A stretch of DNA of 64,000 nt from Bradyrhizobium ottawaense (lineage in GTDB: Bacteria > Pseudomonadota > Alphaproteobacteria > Rhizobiales > Xanthobacteraceae). Below, in pieces: positions 52,131-60,540 of this stretch. The notes beneath the pieces are model-generated. The model saw only the letters and a program-made list of their open reading frames with translations. It was not told the origin of the DNA and made no database searches. Numbering within the stretch: the stretch's first letter is position 1; every line of letters starts with the position of its first letter. The position numbers were made by a program, and so were the translations under genes. Location of the stretch: contig NZ_LT629693.1 of assembly GCF_900099825.1 (NCBI RefSeq), forward strand, positions 1,860,001 through 1,924,000, read 5' to 3'.

Positions 52131-52628
52131 CAGATATTCCAAATCGGAAGTAAACCGACCTTATCATTCAACCAATTGTCGCAATAGCGCAAACCCGCGT
52201 CTGTGACGATGCTCACAGATGATCCTCGGAGTTGCCAGTTTCAAGCGCGATGTCCGTTCCGGGTCAAAGCTGCCCTGACGGACCTGAAATGCGACTTCCG
52301 TTCTGCCTCCGATAACGGACATCCCCGCGCGGCCTCGCCGTGTCCGTTCAGTGCCAATTTCGGAGGTTCGCAGATCTTACTAGATCACTCGTCGGCGCGG
52401 ACGAGGAGTGTCGGAGGCGGGACAAGTGCGAGCGCTTTTGCAGCTTCCATGGCGGATCGCCTGCTCCAGAGCGCGATTGCGCACAAGGCGAGTGACGACG
52501 GCGATAGTTGGGGCAATTCTTATAAGCCCTGATGGGGCGCGCATTCGCGTGCCCTGCCTGCTCCCGGGCCTTGTCGTTTATGCCCCGGCGGCTTACGTTC
52601 CCGGCAACATGTCACACGGGATTTTTGC
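52131..52628. other. Regulatory/intergenic region between the caspase gene and ygfZ
   Basis: No convincing gene is seen. It holds a CRP-type palindrome (52200-52219) and a 9-bp inverted repeat ATGTCCGTT/AACGGACAT (52250-52258 and 52314-52322). The ~100 bp before ygfZ show nothing notable. A 109-codon open frame across the region has no protein-like features. Confidence 0.5.
52200..52219. promoter_or_regulatory. CRP/FNR-type palindrome upstream of the caspase gene
   Basis: TCTGTGA-CGATGC-TCACAGA is a perfect inverted repeat with the TGTGA-N6-TCACA pattern of CRP sites. Its centre is about 80 bp before the start at 52130. A -10-like TGATAA at 52161-52166 on the minus strand would put it near -55. 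Confidence 0.55.
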
Positions 52629-53510
52629 ATGAAAGCAGCGTTCCTTCCGGACCGAGGCGTGATCAAGGTCGCGGGCGACGATGCCCGTAACTTCCTCAAC
52701 GGGCTCGTCACCACGGATGTCACGCTGCTGCGGCCGGGCCTTGGCCGGTTCGGCGCGCTGCTGACGCCGCAAGGCAAGATCACGACCGATTTCCTGATCA
52801 CCGAGGCCCCCTCAGGCCATGGCGGCGGCTTCCTGATCGATGTACCGCGCCCGCTGGCGGCCGGCCTCGCCACCAAGCTCGGCTTCTACAAGCTGCGCGC
52901 CAAGGTTGTGGTGGAGGATCTCACAGACAGCCTCGGCGTGCTGGCGGTCTGGGACGGCGAACCCGCCATGAAGCCCGATCTGGCGTTCGCCGATCCACGC
53001 CATGAAGGGCTGGGCTGGCGAATTCTGGTGCCGGAGGAACTGGCACCAAAAGTGGCCGATCTTGTCGGCGCCGACCTCGTCGACAGCGACGCCTATGAGG
53101 CGCATCGCATCAAGGCGGGCGTGCCGCGCGGCGGGCTCGATTTCATGTATGGCGACGCGTTCCCGCACGAGACCAACATGGACCGCCTGCACGGCGTCGA
53201 TTTCGACAAGGGCTGCTATGTCGGCCAAGAGGTGGTGTCGCGGATGCAGCATCGCGGCACCGCACGCACCCGGATCGTGCGGATCGTTCTCGACGACTTC
53301 TCGCCGGAAGCCGGTGCGACCGTTCTCGCCGGCGAAAAATCGGTCGGCACCATGGGATCGACCGCCGGCGGCAACGGGCTGGCGCTGCTGCGGACCGATC
53401 GCGTCGCCGACGCGCTCGATGCCGGCGCGAGTTTGAGCGCGGGCGGCCTTGCGATCCACCTCGCCGATCCCAACGACATCCGTCCGGCGCCGAAACAGAC
53501 CGTCGCATGA
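52629..53510 (+). CDS. ygfZ: Folate-binding YgfZ/GcvT-like protein
   Basis: A 293-residue GcvT-fold protein that binds tetrahydrofolate and supports iron-sulfur cluster proteins (IBA57/CAF17 role). The signature KGCYVGQEVVSRMQHRG, with its conserved Cys, is near residues 197-213. LPDRGVIKVAGDDARNFLNGLVTTDV is typical of the N-terminus. The ATG at 52629 is the natural start. It is followed 24 bp later by tag. Confidence 0.92.
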   Translation: MKAAFLPDRGVIKVAGDDARNFLNGLVTTDVTLLRPGLGRFGALLTPQGKITTDFLITEAPSGHGGGFLIDVPRPLAAGLATKLGFYKLRAKVVVEDLTDSLGVLAVWDGEPAMKPDLAFADPRHEGLGWRILVPEELAPKVADLVGADLVDSDAYEAHRIKAGVPRGGLDFMYGDAFPHETNMDRLHGVDFDKGCYVGQEVVSRMQHRGTARTRIVRIVLDDFSPEAGATVLAGEKSVGTMGSTAGGNGLALLRTDRVADALDAGASLSAGGLAIHLADPNDIRPAPKQTVA

Positions 53511-53534
53511 GACAATTCCCATGAGCCAGTACCA

Positions 53535-54161
53535 ATGAGCAGATCCGCGCGCCTGCACGCCGACGGCAAGACCCGCTGTCCGTGGCCGGGCGAAGACCCG
53601 TTCTACATGGCCTATCACGACACCGAATGGGGCGTGCCCGAATATGACGACCGCGCACTGTATGAAAAACTGATCCTCGACGGCTTCCAGGCCGGGCTGT
53701 CGTGGATCACGATCCTGCGCAAGCGCGAGAATTTTCGCAACGCGTTCGATGACTTCCAGCCGGAGAAGATCGCGCGCTACAACGAGAAGAAGGTTCTCGC
53801 GCTGATGAACGATGCCGGCATCGTGCGCAACCGCGCCAAGATCGAAGGCGCCATCAACAGCGCCAAGGGCTATCTGAAGATTATGGAGGAAGGCCCGGGC
53901 TTTTCGAAATACCTGTGGGACTTTGTCGACGGCAAGCCTGTCGTGAACAAGTTCAAGACCACCGCCAGCGTGCCGGCCTCGACGCCAACATCGATCAAGA
54001 TTTCAAAAGAGCTCGCCGCACGCGGCTTCAAGTTCGTCGGCCCGACCATCGTCTACGCCTTCATGCAGGCCACCGGCATGGTCAACGATCATCTGGTGAC
54101 GTGCTTCTGTCACGAAACCTGCAGCGGCAAACTTCGCAAGCCGCGCCTCAAAATTAAATGA
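53535..54161 (+). CDS. tag: DNA-3-methyladenine glycosylase I
   Basis: A 208-residue Tag enzyme that removes 3-methyladenine from alkylated DNA. Family features are CPWPGEDPFYMAYHDTEWG (zinc-binding Cys and the aromatic base pocket), ILDGFQAGLSWITILRKRE with the conserved Glu nearby, and the C-terminal TCFCHETC zinc ligands. Its stop overlaps the next gene by 4 bp, so it is co-translated with an HD-type hydrolase. Confidence 0.95.
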   Translation: MSRSARLHADGKTRCPWPGEDPFYMAYHDTEWGVPEYDDRALYEKLILDGFQAGLSWITILRKRENFRNAFDDFQPEKIARYNEKKVLALMNDAGIVRNRAKIEGAINSAKGYLKIMEEGPGFSKYLWDFVDGKPVVNKFKTTASVPASTPTSIKISKELAARGFKFVGPTIVYAFMQATGMVNDHLVTCFCHETCSGKLRKPRLKIK

Positions 54162-54772
54162 CGGCCAAGAAACCGTTCGCGCCCGACATGACGCGGGCCT
54201 GGCAGCGGATGCTGTCGGGGCGGCGGCTCGATCTGCTCGACCCCTCGCCGCTCGATATCGAAATATCGGATATTGCCCATGGGCTGGCGCGTGTCGCGCG
54301 CTGGAACGGGCAGACCAGCGGCGCGCATATTTTCTCGGTGGCGCAGCACACGCTTTTGGTCGAACTCGTGTTGCGCGAGCAGATGCCGCGCGTGGACGTG
54401 CGCTTCCGGCTCGCGGCCTTGCTGCACGACGCGCCGGAATATGTCATCGGCGACATGATCTCGCCGTTCAAGGCAGTGCTCGGCGGCGACTACAAGGTGG
54501 TGGAAAAACGCCTGCTGGCGGCGATCCATATCCGCTTCGGCCTGCCCCGGGTGCTGGCTGACGATATCACGCAGGCGATCAAGGCCGCCGATCGCGGCGC
54601 CGCCTATCTCGAAGCGACCCATCTGGCCGGATTTTCGGTGGCCGAGGCCAAGCGCCTGTTCGGTCGCGATCCCGGCCTGCCCGAGGCAACGGAACGCGAC
54701 TATCTGACGCCCTGGACCGCGGCCAGGGCGGAGAAGCAGTTTTTGGCACGATTTGGCCTGCTACTTGGCTAA
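54158..54772 (+). CDS. HD-domain hydrolase (YfbR-like)
   Basis: A 204-residue HD-superfamily phosphohydrolase. The metal site is seen in HIFSVAQHTLLVEL (first His), ALLHDAPEYVIGDMISPFK (HD pair and the E/D region) and a later Asp (IKAADRGAAYLEA). The pattern is that of YfbR-type 5'-nucleotidases acting on deoxynucleoside monophosphates. The ATG overlaps the tag stop. A link to nucleotide clean-up after DNA repair is plausible but inferred. Confidence 0.88.
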   Translation: MTAKKPFAPDMTRAWQRMLSGRRLDLLDPSPLDIEISDIAHGLARVARWNGQTSGAHIFSVAQHTLLVELVLREQMPRVDVRFRLAALLHDAPEYVIGDMISPFKAVLGGDYKVVEKRLLAAIHIRFGLPRVLADDITQAIKAADRGAAYLEATHLAGFSVAEAKRLFGRDPGLPEATERDYLTPWTAARAEKQFLARFGLLLG

Positions 54773-54777
54773 ACGGC

Positions 54778-54862
54778 CGTAGGGTGGGCAAAGCGAAGCG
54801 TGCCCACCACAATTGCGCGCGGAAACAAGATGGTGGGCACGCTTCGCTTTGCCCACCCTACG
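54778..54862. repeat. Paired palindromic repeat (GTGGGC family), copy E
   Basis: The 85-bp inverted repeat begins CGTAGGGTGGGCAAAGCGAA and ends TTCGCTTTGCCCACCCTACG. The arms match along ~28 bases. It separates the HD gene from the phosphatase gene, whose true start (54902) lies beyond it. Confidence 0.88.
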
Positions 54863-54901
54863 GACTATAATCGCGGCAACAAGAACCACCCAGGAAACGC
54901 C

Positions 54902-55408
54902 ATGCTTCACGTCTGCTCGCTCGCCGCATTGCCCGAGACCGTCAAGGCGACCGGCGCCAGCCATGTGCTCACTGTGATGGCCAATGTCGACCAGGTGCAG
55001 CGGCCGGCTTCGGTGCTCGAGGCCAACCATCTGAAAGTGTCGATGGACGACATCACCGAGCAGATCGATGGCTTCGTAGCGCCGTCGGACCAGCATATCG
55101 AAAAGGTGCTGGCCTTCGTGCGCGGCTGGGATCGCCGCGCGCCGATGGTGGTGCACTGCTATGCCGGCATCAGCCGCTCGACCGCGAGCGCCTTTGCCGC
55201 CGCCTGCATGCTCAATCCGCACCGCGACGAAATCGAGATCGCCAAGCAGATCCGCGCCCGCTCGCCGATCGCCTCGCCGAACCGGCTGATCGTCAGCCTC
55301 GCCGACAAGGCGCTGGGACGCGACGGACGGATGCTGCGCGCGCTCGACGAAATGGGCCCGGGCAGCATGACCGTCGAAGGCAAGCCGTTCCGGCTCGATC
55401 TGGAATGA
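54902..55408 (+). CDS. Tyrosine phosphatase family protein
   Basis: A 168-residue protein with the CX5R phosphatase loop HCYAGISRST at about residues 85-94 and a DDI general-acid region upstream (KVSMDDITEQ). It resembles dual-specificity or protein tyrosine phosphatases of alphaproteobacteria. The ATG at 54902 has AGGAAA upstream; a longer frame reaches into the palindromic repeat and is not real. A strong hairpin follows the stop. Confidence 0.9.
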   Translation: MLHVCSLAALPETVKATGASHVLTVMANVDQVQRPASVLEANHLKVSMDDITEQIDGFVAPSDQHIEKVLAFVRGWDRRAPMVVHCYAGISRSTASAFAAACMLNPHRDEIEIAKQIRARSPIASPNRLIVSLADKALGRDGRMLRALDEMGPGSMTVEGKPFRLDLE

Positions 55409-55431
55409 TGCGACTTCGGCGCATGAGTTGA

Positions 55432-55468
55432 GGTCGTCATGCCCGGCCTTGTGCCGGGCATGACGACC
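55432..55468. repeat. Perfect 16-bp hairpin (GTCATGCCCGGC family)
   Basis: GGTCGTCATGCCCGGC (55432-55447), loop CTTGT, then the exact complement (55453-55468). It lies 23 bp after the phosphatase stop and probably also serves as its terminator. Confidence 0.85.
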
Positions 55469-55496
55469 TTGCAGACTATCAGCAAAAAAGACGTGG

Positions 55497-55553
55497 ATGG
55501 CCGGGCATAGGCAAGCGGAAGCGACGCCGTCCTTGACGGCTACGCCCGGCCAT
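55497..55553. repeat. Palindromic repeat (ATGGCCGGGC family)
   Basis: Arms ATGGCCGGGC (55497-55506) and GCCCGGCCAT (55544-55553) enclose further partial hairpins (CCGTC/GACGG). It is next to, but different from, the hairpin at 55432. Confidence 0.75.
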
Positions 55554-55695
55554 GACGGAAATAAATGGATCAACCGCGTGCGACAATATCGCCCGCGGCC
55601 ATTTGAACTTTTAGCGATCAAAACTGCACTCACTGGATGGCAACGGGCCGCTGATGTGACCGGTGCATCATTTAGTGCGCCCATCTGGAGGCCCA

Positions 55696-58389
55696 ATGCT
55701 GGATAACCCGTTCGATTTCGCCGCGATTGTGATCGCGATTGTCGCCTTTATCTTTGCCCGCAAGGCGATGAACCAGGCGGCGGCGCTGCGCACGCGGCTG
55801 GACGCGATCGAGCGGGCGGGAATCACGCGATCCGTTCCGCCGCCATTGACGCAGGTGCAGGCCGCGGAGCCACGCATGACTCCAGCGACACCGGTGCCGC
55901 CGCCGGTCATTCCCGATGTGGAATCGATCGCCCCTGCCGCCACCTCCGAAACCGCGCCGGAAATCGCAAGTACGCCTCCAGCCGCACCGCCGCCGCTGCC
56001 GCAGCCCGATCGCGGGTTTGAGGAAACCGTCGGCACCCGCTGGGTGGTGTGGATCGGCGGCCTGACCCTGGCGCTCGGCGGATTCTTCATGGTCCGCTAT
56101 TCGATCGATGCCGGCCTGCTCGGCCCCGGCGTGCGCACGATATTGGGCGGCCTGTTCGCGCTCGCTTTGCTCGCCGCCGGCGAATGGACCCGGCGCAAGG
56201 AAAGCATCTCCGCCATCGAAGCGCTGCCGGTCGCCAACATCCCGGCTATTCTCACCGCCGCCGGCACCGCCGTCGCCTTCGCCACCGTCTACGCGGCCTA
56301 TGCACTGTACGGATTTTTGGTGCCCGCCACCGCCTTCGTCCTGCTCGGGCTGGTGGCGCTGGCCACGTTGGCCGCGGCGTTGCTGCACGGGCCGGCGCTC
56401 GCCGGGCTCGGCGTCGTCGGCGCCTTCGCGACGCCGGTTCTGGTGTCGTCGGACAAACCGGATTTCTGGGCGCTCTACGTCTATCTCGCCATCGTCACCG
56501 CGGCGTCATTCGGTCTGGCCCGCGTGCGGCTGTGGCGATGGCTCGCGGTGACCACGATCGCGTTCGCGCTGTTATGGACCCTGCCCTGCCTGCAATGCGG
56601 GCCGTCGATGGTGGCGCCGCATGCGTTCCACGTGCTGGCCGGATTTGTCCTCGCCGCCCTGCTGGTGGTGTGCGGCTTCCTGTTCGGCCCGCCGGCGAAT
56701 GAAGGTGAGATCGAGCCGATATCTTCCGGCTCGCTGGCAGCCTATCTCGCCGGTGCGACCTTGATCGTACTGAACAGTTTTCATGCCGATGCCGCGATGA
56801 TCGCATTCGGCCTGCTGGTCGCCGGCAGTCTCATCGTGGCCTGGCGCAACGATGCCGCCACCGGCGCGGTCGGTGCTGCCGCGGCGCTGGTCTTTGTCGT
56901 GTTCGCCGAATGGGCGATCCGTGCCAATCCGGACATGCTGGTGCTGCCCGGCGGTCCGTTGGCAGGCATCGGACCATCAGCCACCGACGGATCGGTCTCG
57001 CTGCATCTGATCTCGGCCGCGATCTTCGCCGTTGGATTCGGTGTCGCCGGCTTCCTGGCGCAGGGCCGCTCGGCCAACGCCATCATTCCCGTCATCTGGT
57101 CGGCCGCCTCGGTATTCGTACCGCTGGCGCTGCTGGTCGCGCTCTATGCCCGCATCGCGCATCTCGACCGCTCGATTCCGTTCGCCATTCTGGCGGTGCT
57201 GCTGGCCGCGGCCTATGCCGCCGCGACCGAAGAGCTCACCAAGCGCGAGGACCGTCCAGGCATGCAAGCCACTATCGCATTGTATGCGACCGGCGCGCTG
57301 GCGGCGCTGGCATTGGCACTGACGTTCGCACTGGAAAAAGGCTGGCTCACGATCGCGCTGGCGCTGATGTCGGCCGGCACCGCCTGGATTTCGCTGCAAC
57401 GGCCGATCCCGTTCCTGCGTTCGCTTGCCGCTATTCTCGCCGGCATCGTGGTGCTGCGGATCGGCTACGAGCCGCGCATTGTCGGCGACGCCGTCGGCAC
57501 CACGCCGATCTTCAACTGGCTGTTGTGGGGCTACGGCATTCCGGCGGCCTCGTTCTGGGCCGGCAGCATCTTCCTGCGCCGTAACGGCGACGATGCGCCG
57601 CTGCGGGCGGTGGAATCGGCCGCGATCCTGTTCACGGTATTGCTGGCGTTCATGGAGATCCGCCACGCGGTCAACGACGGCGATCCCTACTTCACCTCCG
57701 CCGGTCTCACCGAAGTGGCGCTGCAGGTCTGCGTCGCGCTGGCGATGGCGATCGGGCTGGAACGATTGCGCCTTCGCACCGGCAGCGTCATTCACAATGC
57801 CGGCGCCGTCCTGCTGACCGCGTTCGCCGGCCTGGCGACCGTCGGCGGGCTGCTGGTGCTGGAGCAGCCCCTGCTCTGGACCATCGACGTCGGCGGCCGC
57901 TTCATCAACCTGCTGCTGCTCGCCTACGCGCTGCCTGCCGTGCTCGCTCTGTTGCTGTCCTATGCGGTGGCAGGCCATCGCCCAGCCGCCTACGCCAATA
58001 CGCTCGCCGCCGGCGCCCTGATCCTGGCGCTCACCTATGTCACCGCCGAAATCCGCCGTCTCTATCACGGCCCGATCATGGCGATCGGCCCGACCGGCGG
58101 TGCCGAGCAATACAGCTACTCGATCGCGTGGCTGGCGTTCGGCGTGATCCTGCTCGGCATCGGCATTCTCGCCAACTCGCAGCGCGCACGGCTGGCTTCC
58201 GCCGCGGTCATTGCGCTGACGATCCTGAAAGCCTTCCTGATCGACATGTCGACGCTGACAGGCGTCTACCGCGCGCTGTCGTTCATGTGCCTAGGCCTGG
58301 TGCTGGTGGCGATCGGCTGGCTGTACCAGCGGATCCTGTTCCGCCGGCAGGCCGCCGCAGCTTTCCCCGCTGCGCAGGGGGGAGGATAG
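55696..58389 (+). CDS. DUF2339 large integral membrane protein
   Basis: An 897-residue multi-span inner-membrane protein. After one N-terminal helix (FAAIVIAIVAFIFARKAM) comes a ~90-residue Pro/Ala-rich linker (PVPPPVIPDV). FEETVGTRWVVWIGGLTLALGGFFMVRY marks the start of the DUF2339 domain, with about 25 further hydrophobic spans. The function is unknown; it could be an envelope-stress or transport protein. GGAGG precedes the ATG at 55696. Confidence 0.9.
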   Translation: MLDNPFDFAAIVIAIVAFIFARKAMNQAAALRTRLDAIERAGITRSVPPPLTQVQAAEPRMTPATPVPPPVIPDVESIAPAATSETAPEIASTPPAAPPPLPQPDRGFEETVGTRWVVWIGGLTLALGGFFMVRYSIDAGLLGPGVRTILGGLFALALLAAGEWTRRKESISAIEALPVANIPAILTAAGTAVAFATVYAAYALYGFLVPATAFVLLGLVALATLAAALLHGPALAGLGVVGAFATPVLVSSDKPDFWALYVYLAIVTAASFGLARVRLWRWLAVTTIAFALLWTLPCLQCGPSMVAPHAFHVLAGFVLAALLVVCGFLFGPPANEGEIEPISSGSLAAYLAGATLIVLNSFHADAAMIAFGLLVAGSLIVAWRNDAATGAVGAAAALVFVVFAEWAIRANPDMLVLPGGPLAGIGPSATDGSVSLHLISAAIFAVGFGVAGFLAQGRSANAIIPVIWSAASVFVPLALLVALYARIAHLDRSIPFAILAVLLAAAYAAATEELTKREDRPGMQATIALYATGALAALALALTFALEKGWLTIALALMSAGTAWISLQRPIPFLRSLAAILAGIVVLRIGYEPRIVGDAVGTTPIFNWLLWGYGIPAASFWAGSIFLRRNGDDAPLRAVESAAILFTVLLAFMEIRHAVNDGDPYFTSAGLTEVALQVCVALAMAIGLERLRLRTGSVIHNAGAVLLTAFAGLATVGGLLVLEQPLLWTIDVGGRFINLLLLAYALPAVLALLLSYAVAGHRPAAYANTLAAGALILALTYVTAEIRRLYHGPIMAIGPTGGAEQYSYSIAWLAFGVILLGIGILANSQRARLASAAVIALTILKAFLIDMSTLTGVYRALSFMCLGLVLVAIGWLYQRILFRRQAAAAFPAAQGGG

Positions 58390-58394
58390 CGTCA

Positions 58395-58628
58395 TCAGCC
58401 GACGGATTCCGCGACCAGCCGAATCCTAAAAACCGGCTTCCTGGCTTCGTCGAGCAGTTCCATCTGCCATTCGGCATTCTGCTTCAGGCTGCGTGAAATG
58501 CTGCCGAGCAGATTGCCGCAGACCTTGGTCATTTCGGCCCACGCGGCCTCGCGGCTCTCGAATTCGGAGCCCTGATCGGATGCACCGGCGTAACGGCCAT
58601 GGCTGATTCGAAAAAAATACAGCGGCAT
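58395..58628 (-). CDS. DUF6894 domain small protein
   Basis: A 77-residue cytoplasmic protein starting MPLYFFRISHGRYAGASDQG, the pattern of the small DUF6894 proteins common in Bradyrhizobium and relatives, with an ESREAAWAEMTKVCGNLL helix. The ATG at 58628 marks the family's usual start; the frame extends upstream without support. The function is unknown. It converges on the DUF2339 gene with a 5-bp gap. Confidence 0.82.
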   Translation of the reverse strand: MPLYFFRISHGRYAGASDQGSEFESREAAWAEMTKVCGNLLGSISRSLKQNAEWQMELLDEARKPVFRIRLVAESVG

Positions 58629-58785
58629 GATTGATCTCATGGTTCGGGCCGCCTCCCGGCCGCTTGACCACAACGTTGCAATGCGAGTTGCTACCGGGGC
58701 GTGAATTCCCCGGGCCGTAGGACTACGGAGCGAGTTCCCACAATCCCGCCGGGTGCGGAACCGCCGTCAAAGCATTCGGGAAAGA

Positions 58786-59394
58786 TCAGTCCGTCGAGCG
58801 CCGCAGTTCCGGGGCGGTCTCGGCCTTCGCCGGTTCCGCCCGGGATTCCGCTTTGGGCTCGGACTTGACCGGCTCGAGCTTGGCGCGCTCGACCGCCGGC
58901 GTCTCGACGCGCGCGGAGACTTCGGCGCGGGCTTCGGCCGAACGGCTCGGCTCCGACCCATGCAGCGCGCGCGGCCGCGCCACGGCACGCGCCATCAGCA
59001 TCGAGGCCCCACCCTGGTGGCGGAAATCGCAATAGGCAAAGCCCATGCCCGAGACCGAGCCACGGAACGTGCGGTCATCGCGCTTGTCGAGGTTGAAGCA
59101 CGGCTCGAACGGAAGCCCCTTGATGGAAGCGCAGACAGCCTGGCCGCGGACTTGCAGCGTGTTGCCGGGCAGGCGCACATGGCGGATCGGACCAGAGCCC
59201 GAGAACTGGACCGAGCCGGCGGCGCCCATGTCGTCGAGGATACGGCCAGCACCGCGGGTACCGTCGAAACAGTTGAACGCGAAAACCTTGCCGGACACGA
59301 ACTTGCGCGCCTCGTCGGCATTCATCATCCCAGCCAGCGCAGGCACAACCATCGCACCGGCCGTGACGGCCCCCAGAACCAAACGCGCAAGCAT
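58786..59394 (-). CDS. Exported hypothetical protein
   Basis: A 202-residue exported protein. The signal peptide is MLARLVLGAVTAGAMVVPAL (cleavage near LAG). A folded part (about 25-135) has several cysteines (FNCFDG, AVCASIKG, EPCFNLD, AYCDFRH). A Glu/Ala/Lys/Pro-rich, probably disordered tail follows. I do not recognise the family. The four spaced cysteines suggest periplasmic disulfides. The ATG at 59394 is chosen over 59427 for the signal peptide. Confidence 0.72.
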   Translation of the reverse strand: MLARLVLGAVTAGAMVVPALAGMMNADEARKFVSGKVFAFNCFDGTRGAGRILDDMGAAGSVQFSGSGPIRHVRLPGNTLQVRGQAVCASIKGLPFEPCFNLDKRDDRTFRGSVSGMGFAYCDFRHQGGASMLMARAVARPRALHGSEPSRSAEARAEVSARVETPAVERAKLEPVKSEPKAESRAEPAKAETAPELRRSTD

Positions 59395-59511
59395 GCAGCT
59401 ACTCCAACTTACCAAGAGTGCGGGCACCAGCCTTACGGCCTCTTTACCCGCTACTTACCATATCAACCGTGGCAACTTTGGAGCAGCTTGGTTGGTAAAG
59501 TCTGAACGTGG

Positions 59512-60498
59512 TTAGACAATTTTTACCACGATTCGACCGCGGACCTGGCCGGCGAGAATTTGGGCGCCGGCGGCGATCACCTGGTCCAAACTGATTTCCT
59601 GAGTAATATCAGTAAGTTTCTTGTGGTCCAGATCGCTGGCGAGGCGGCTCCAGGCGAGCTTGCGCTGCTCGATCGGGCACATCACCGAATCGATGCCGAG
59701 AAGGCACACCCCGCGCAAAATGAACGGCGCGACCGAGGACGGCAGGTCCATGCCGGCGGCAAGACCGCAGGCCGCGATGGCCCCGCCATACTTCGTCATC
59801 GACAGCAGGTTGGCGAGTGTGGTCGAGCCGACGCTGTCGATACCGCCCGCCCAGCGCTCCTTGGCGAGCGGCTTGGCCGGAGCTGACAGCTCGTTGCGAT
59901 CGATCACCTCGGCGGCGCCGAGGCCCTTCAGGTAGTCGGCCTCCGACATCCGCCCGGTGGATGCGATGACGTGATAGCCGAGCTTCGACAGCACGGCGAT
60001 CGCGACCGAACCGACGCCGCCGGCAGCACCCGTCACCACGACCGGACCGCTCTTGGGCGAGAGACCATGCTTCTCCAGCGCCAGCACCGACAGCATCGCG
60101 GTATAGCCGGCGGTGCCGATCGCCATGGCGTCGCGGGTCGAGATGTTCTGCGGCAGCCGCACCAGCCAGTCGCCCTTGACGCGGGCCTTTTCGGCATAGG
60201 CGCCGAGATGGGTCTCGCCCATGCCCCAGCCGTTGCAGACGACCTTGTCGCCGGCCTTCCACTGCGGATGCGAGGACTGTTCGACCGTGCCGGCGAAATC
60301 GATGCCGGCGATCATCGGGAAGCGCCGCACCACCGGCGCCTTGCCGGTGACGGCAAGGCCGTCCTTGTAGTTCAGCGTCGACCACTCGACGGCGACGGTG
60401 ACGTCGCCTTCCATCAGTTCGGCTTCGTCGAACTGCGTCAGCGCCGCAGTGGTGCCTTTTTCCGCCTTGTCGATCCTGATGGCCTTGAACGTTCCCAC
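59512..60498 (-). CDS. MDR-type oxidoreductase (acrylyl-CoA reductase AcuI/YhdH family)
   Basis: A 328-residue zinc-independent medium-chain dehydrogenase/reductase. The N-terminus [20 protein letters not shown] and [20 protein letters not shown] are typical of AcuI/YhdH, which reduce acrylyl-CoA to propionyl-CoA with NADPH. The Rossmann motif [14 protein letters not shown] is near residues 155-168. It starts with GTG preceded by GGGGAG. It is 42 bp from the MFS gene upstream and may be co-transcribed with it. Confidence 0.92.
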   Translation of the reverse strand: MGTFKAIRIDKAEKGTTAALTQFDEAELMEGDVTVAVEWSTLNYKDGLAVTGKAPVVRRFPMIAGIDFAGTVEQSSHPQWKAGDKVVCNGWGMGETHLGAYAEKARVKGDWLVRLPQNISTRDAMAIGTAGYTAMLSVLALEKHGLSPKSGPVVVTGAAGGVGSVAIAVLSKLGYHVIASTGRMSEADYLKGLGAAEVIDRNELSAPAKPLAKERWAGGIDSVGSTTLANLLSMTKYGGAIAACGLAAGMDLPSSVAPFILRGVCLLGIDSVMCPIEQRKLAWSRLASDLDHKKLTDITQEISLDQVIAAGAQILAGQVRGRIVVKIV

Positions 60499-60540
60499 GA
60501 TAAACTCCCCGGACTTTTCATGTCCGCGGGTTTTACCGGA

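Noticed and set aside
52203..52532. A 109-codon frame between the caspase gene and ygfZ
   Set aside because: No ribosome site, no protein-like pattern, and it overlaps the CRP-type and TGTCCG palindromes.
54800..54901. An upstream extension of the tyrosine phosphatase gene
   Set aside because: It lies within the palindromic repeat; the ATG at 54902 has a good ribosome site and starts the domain.
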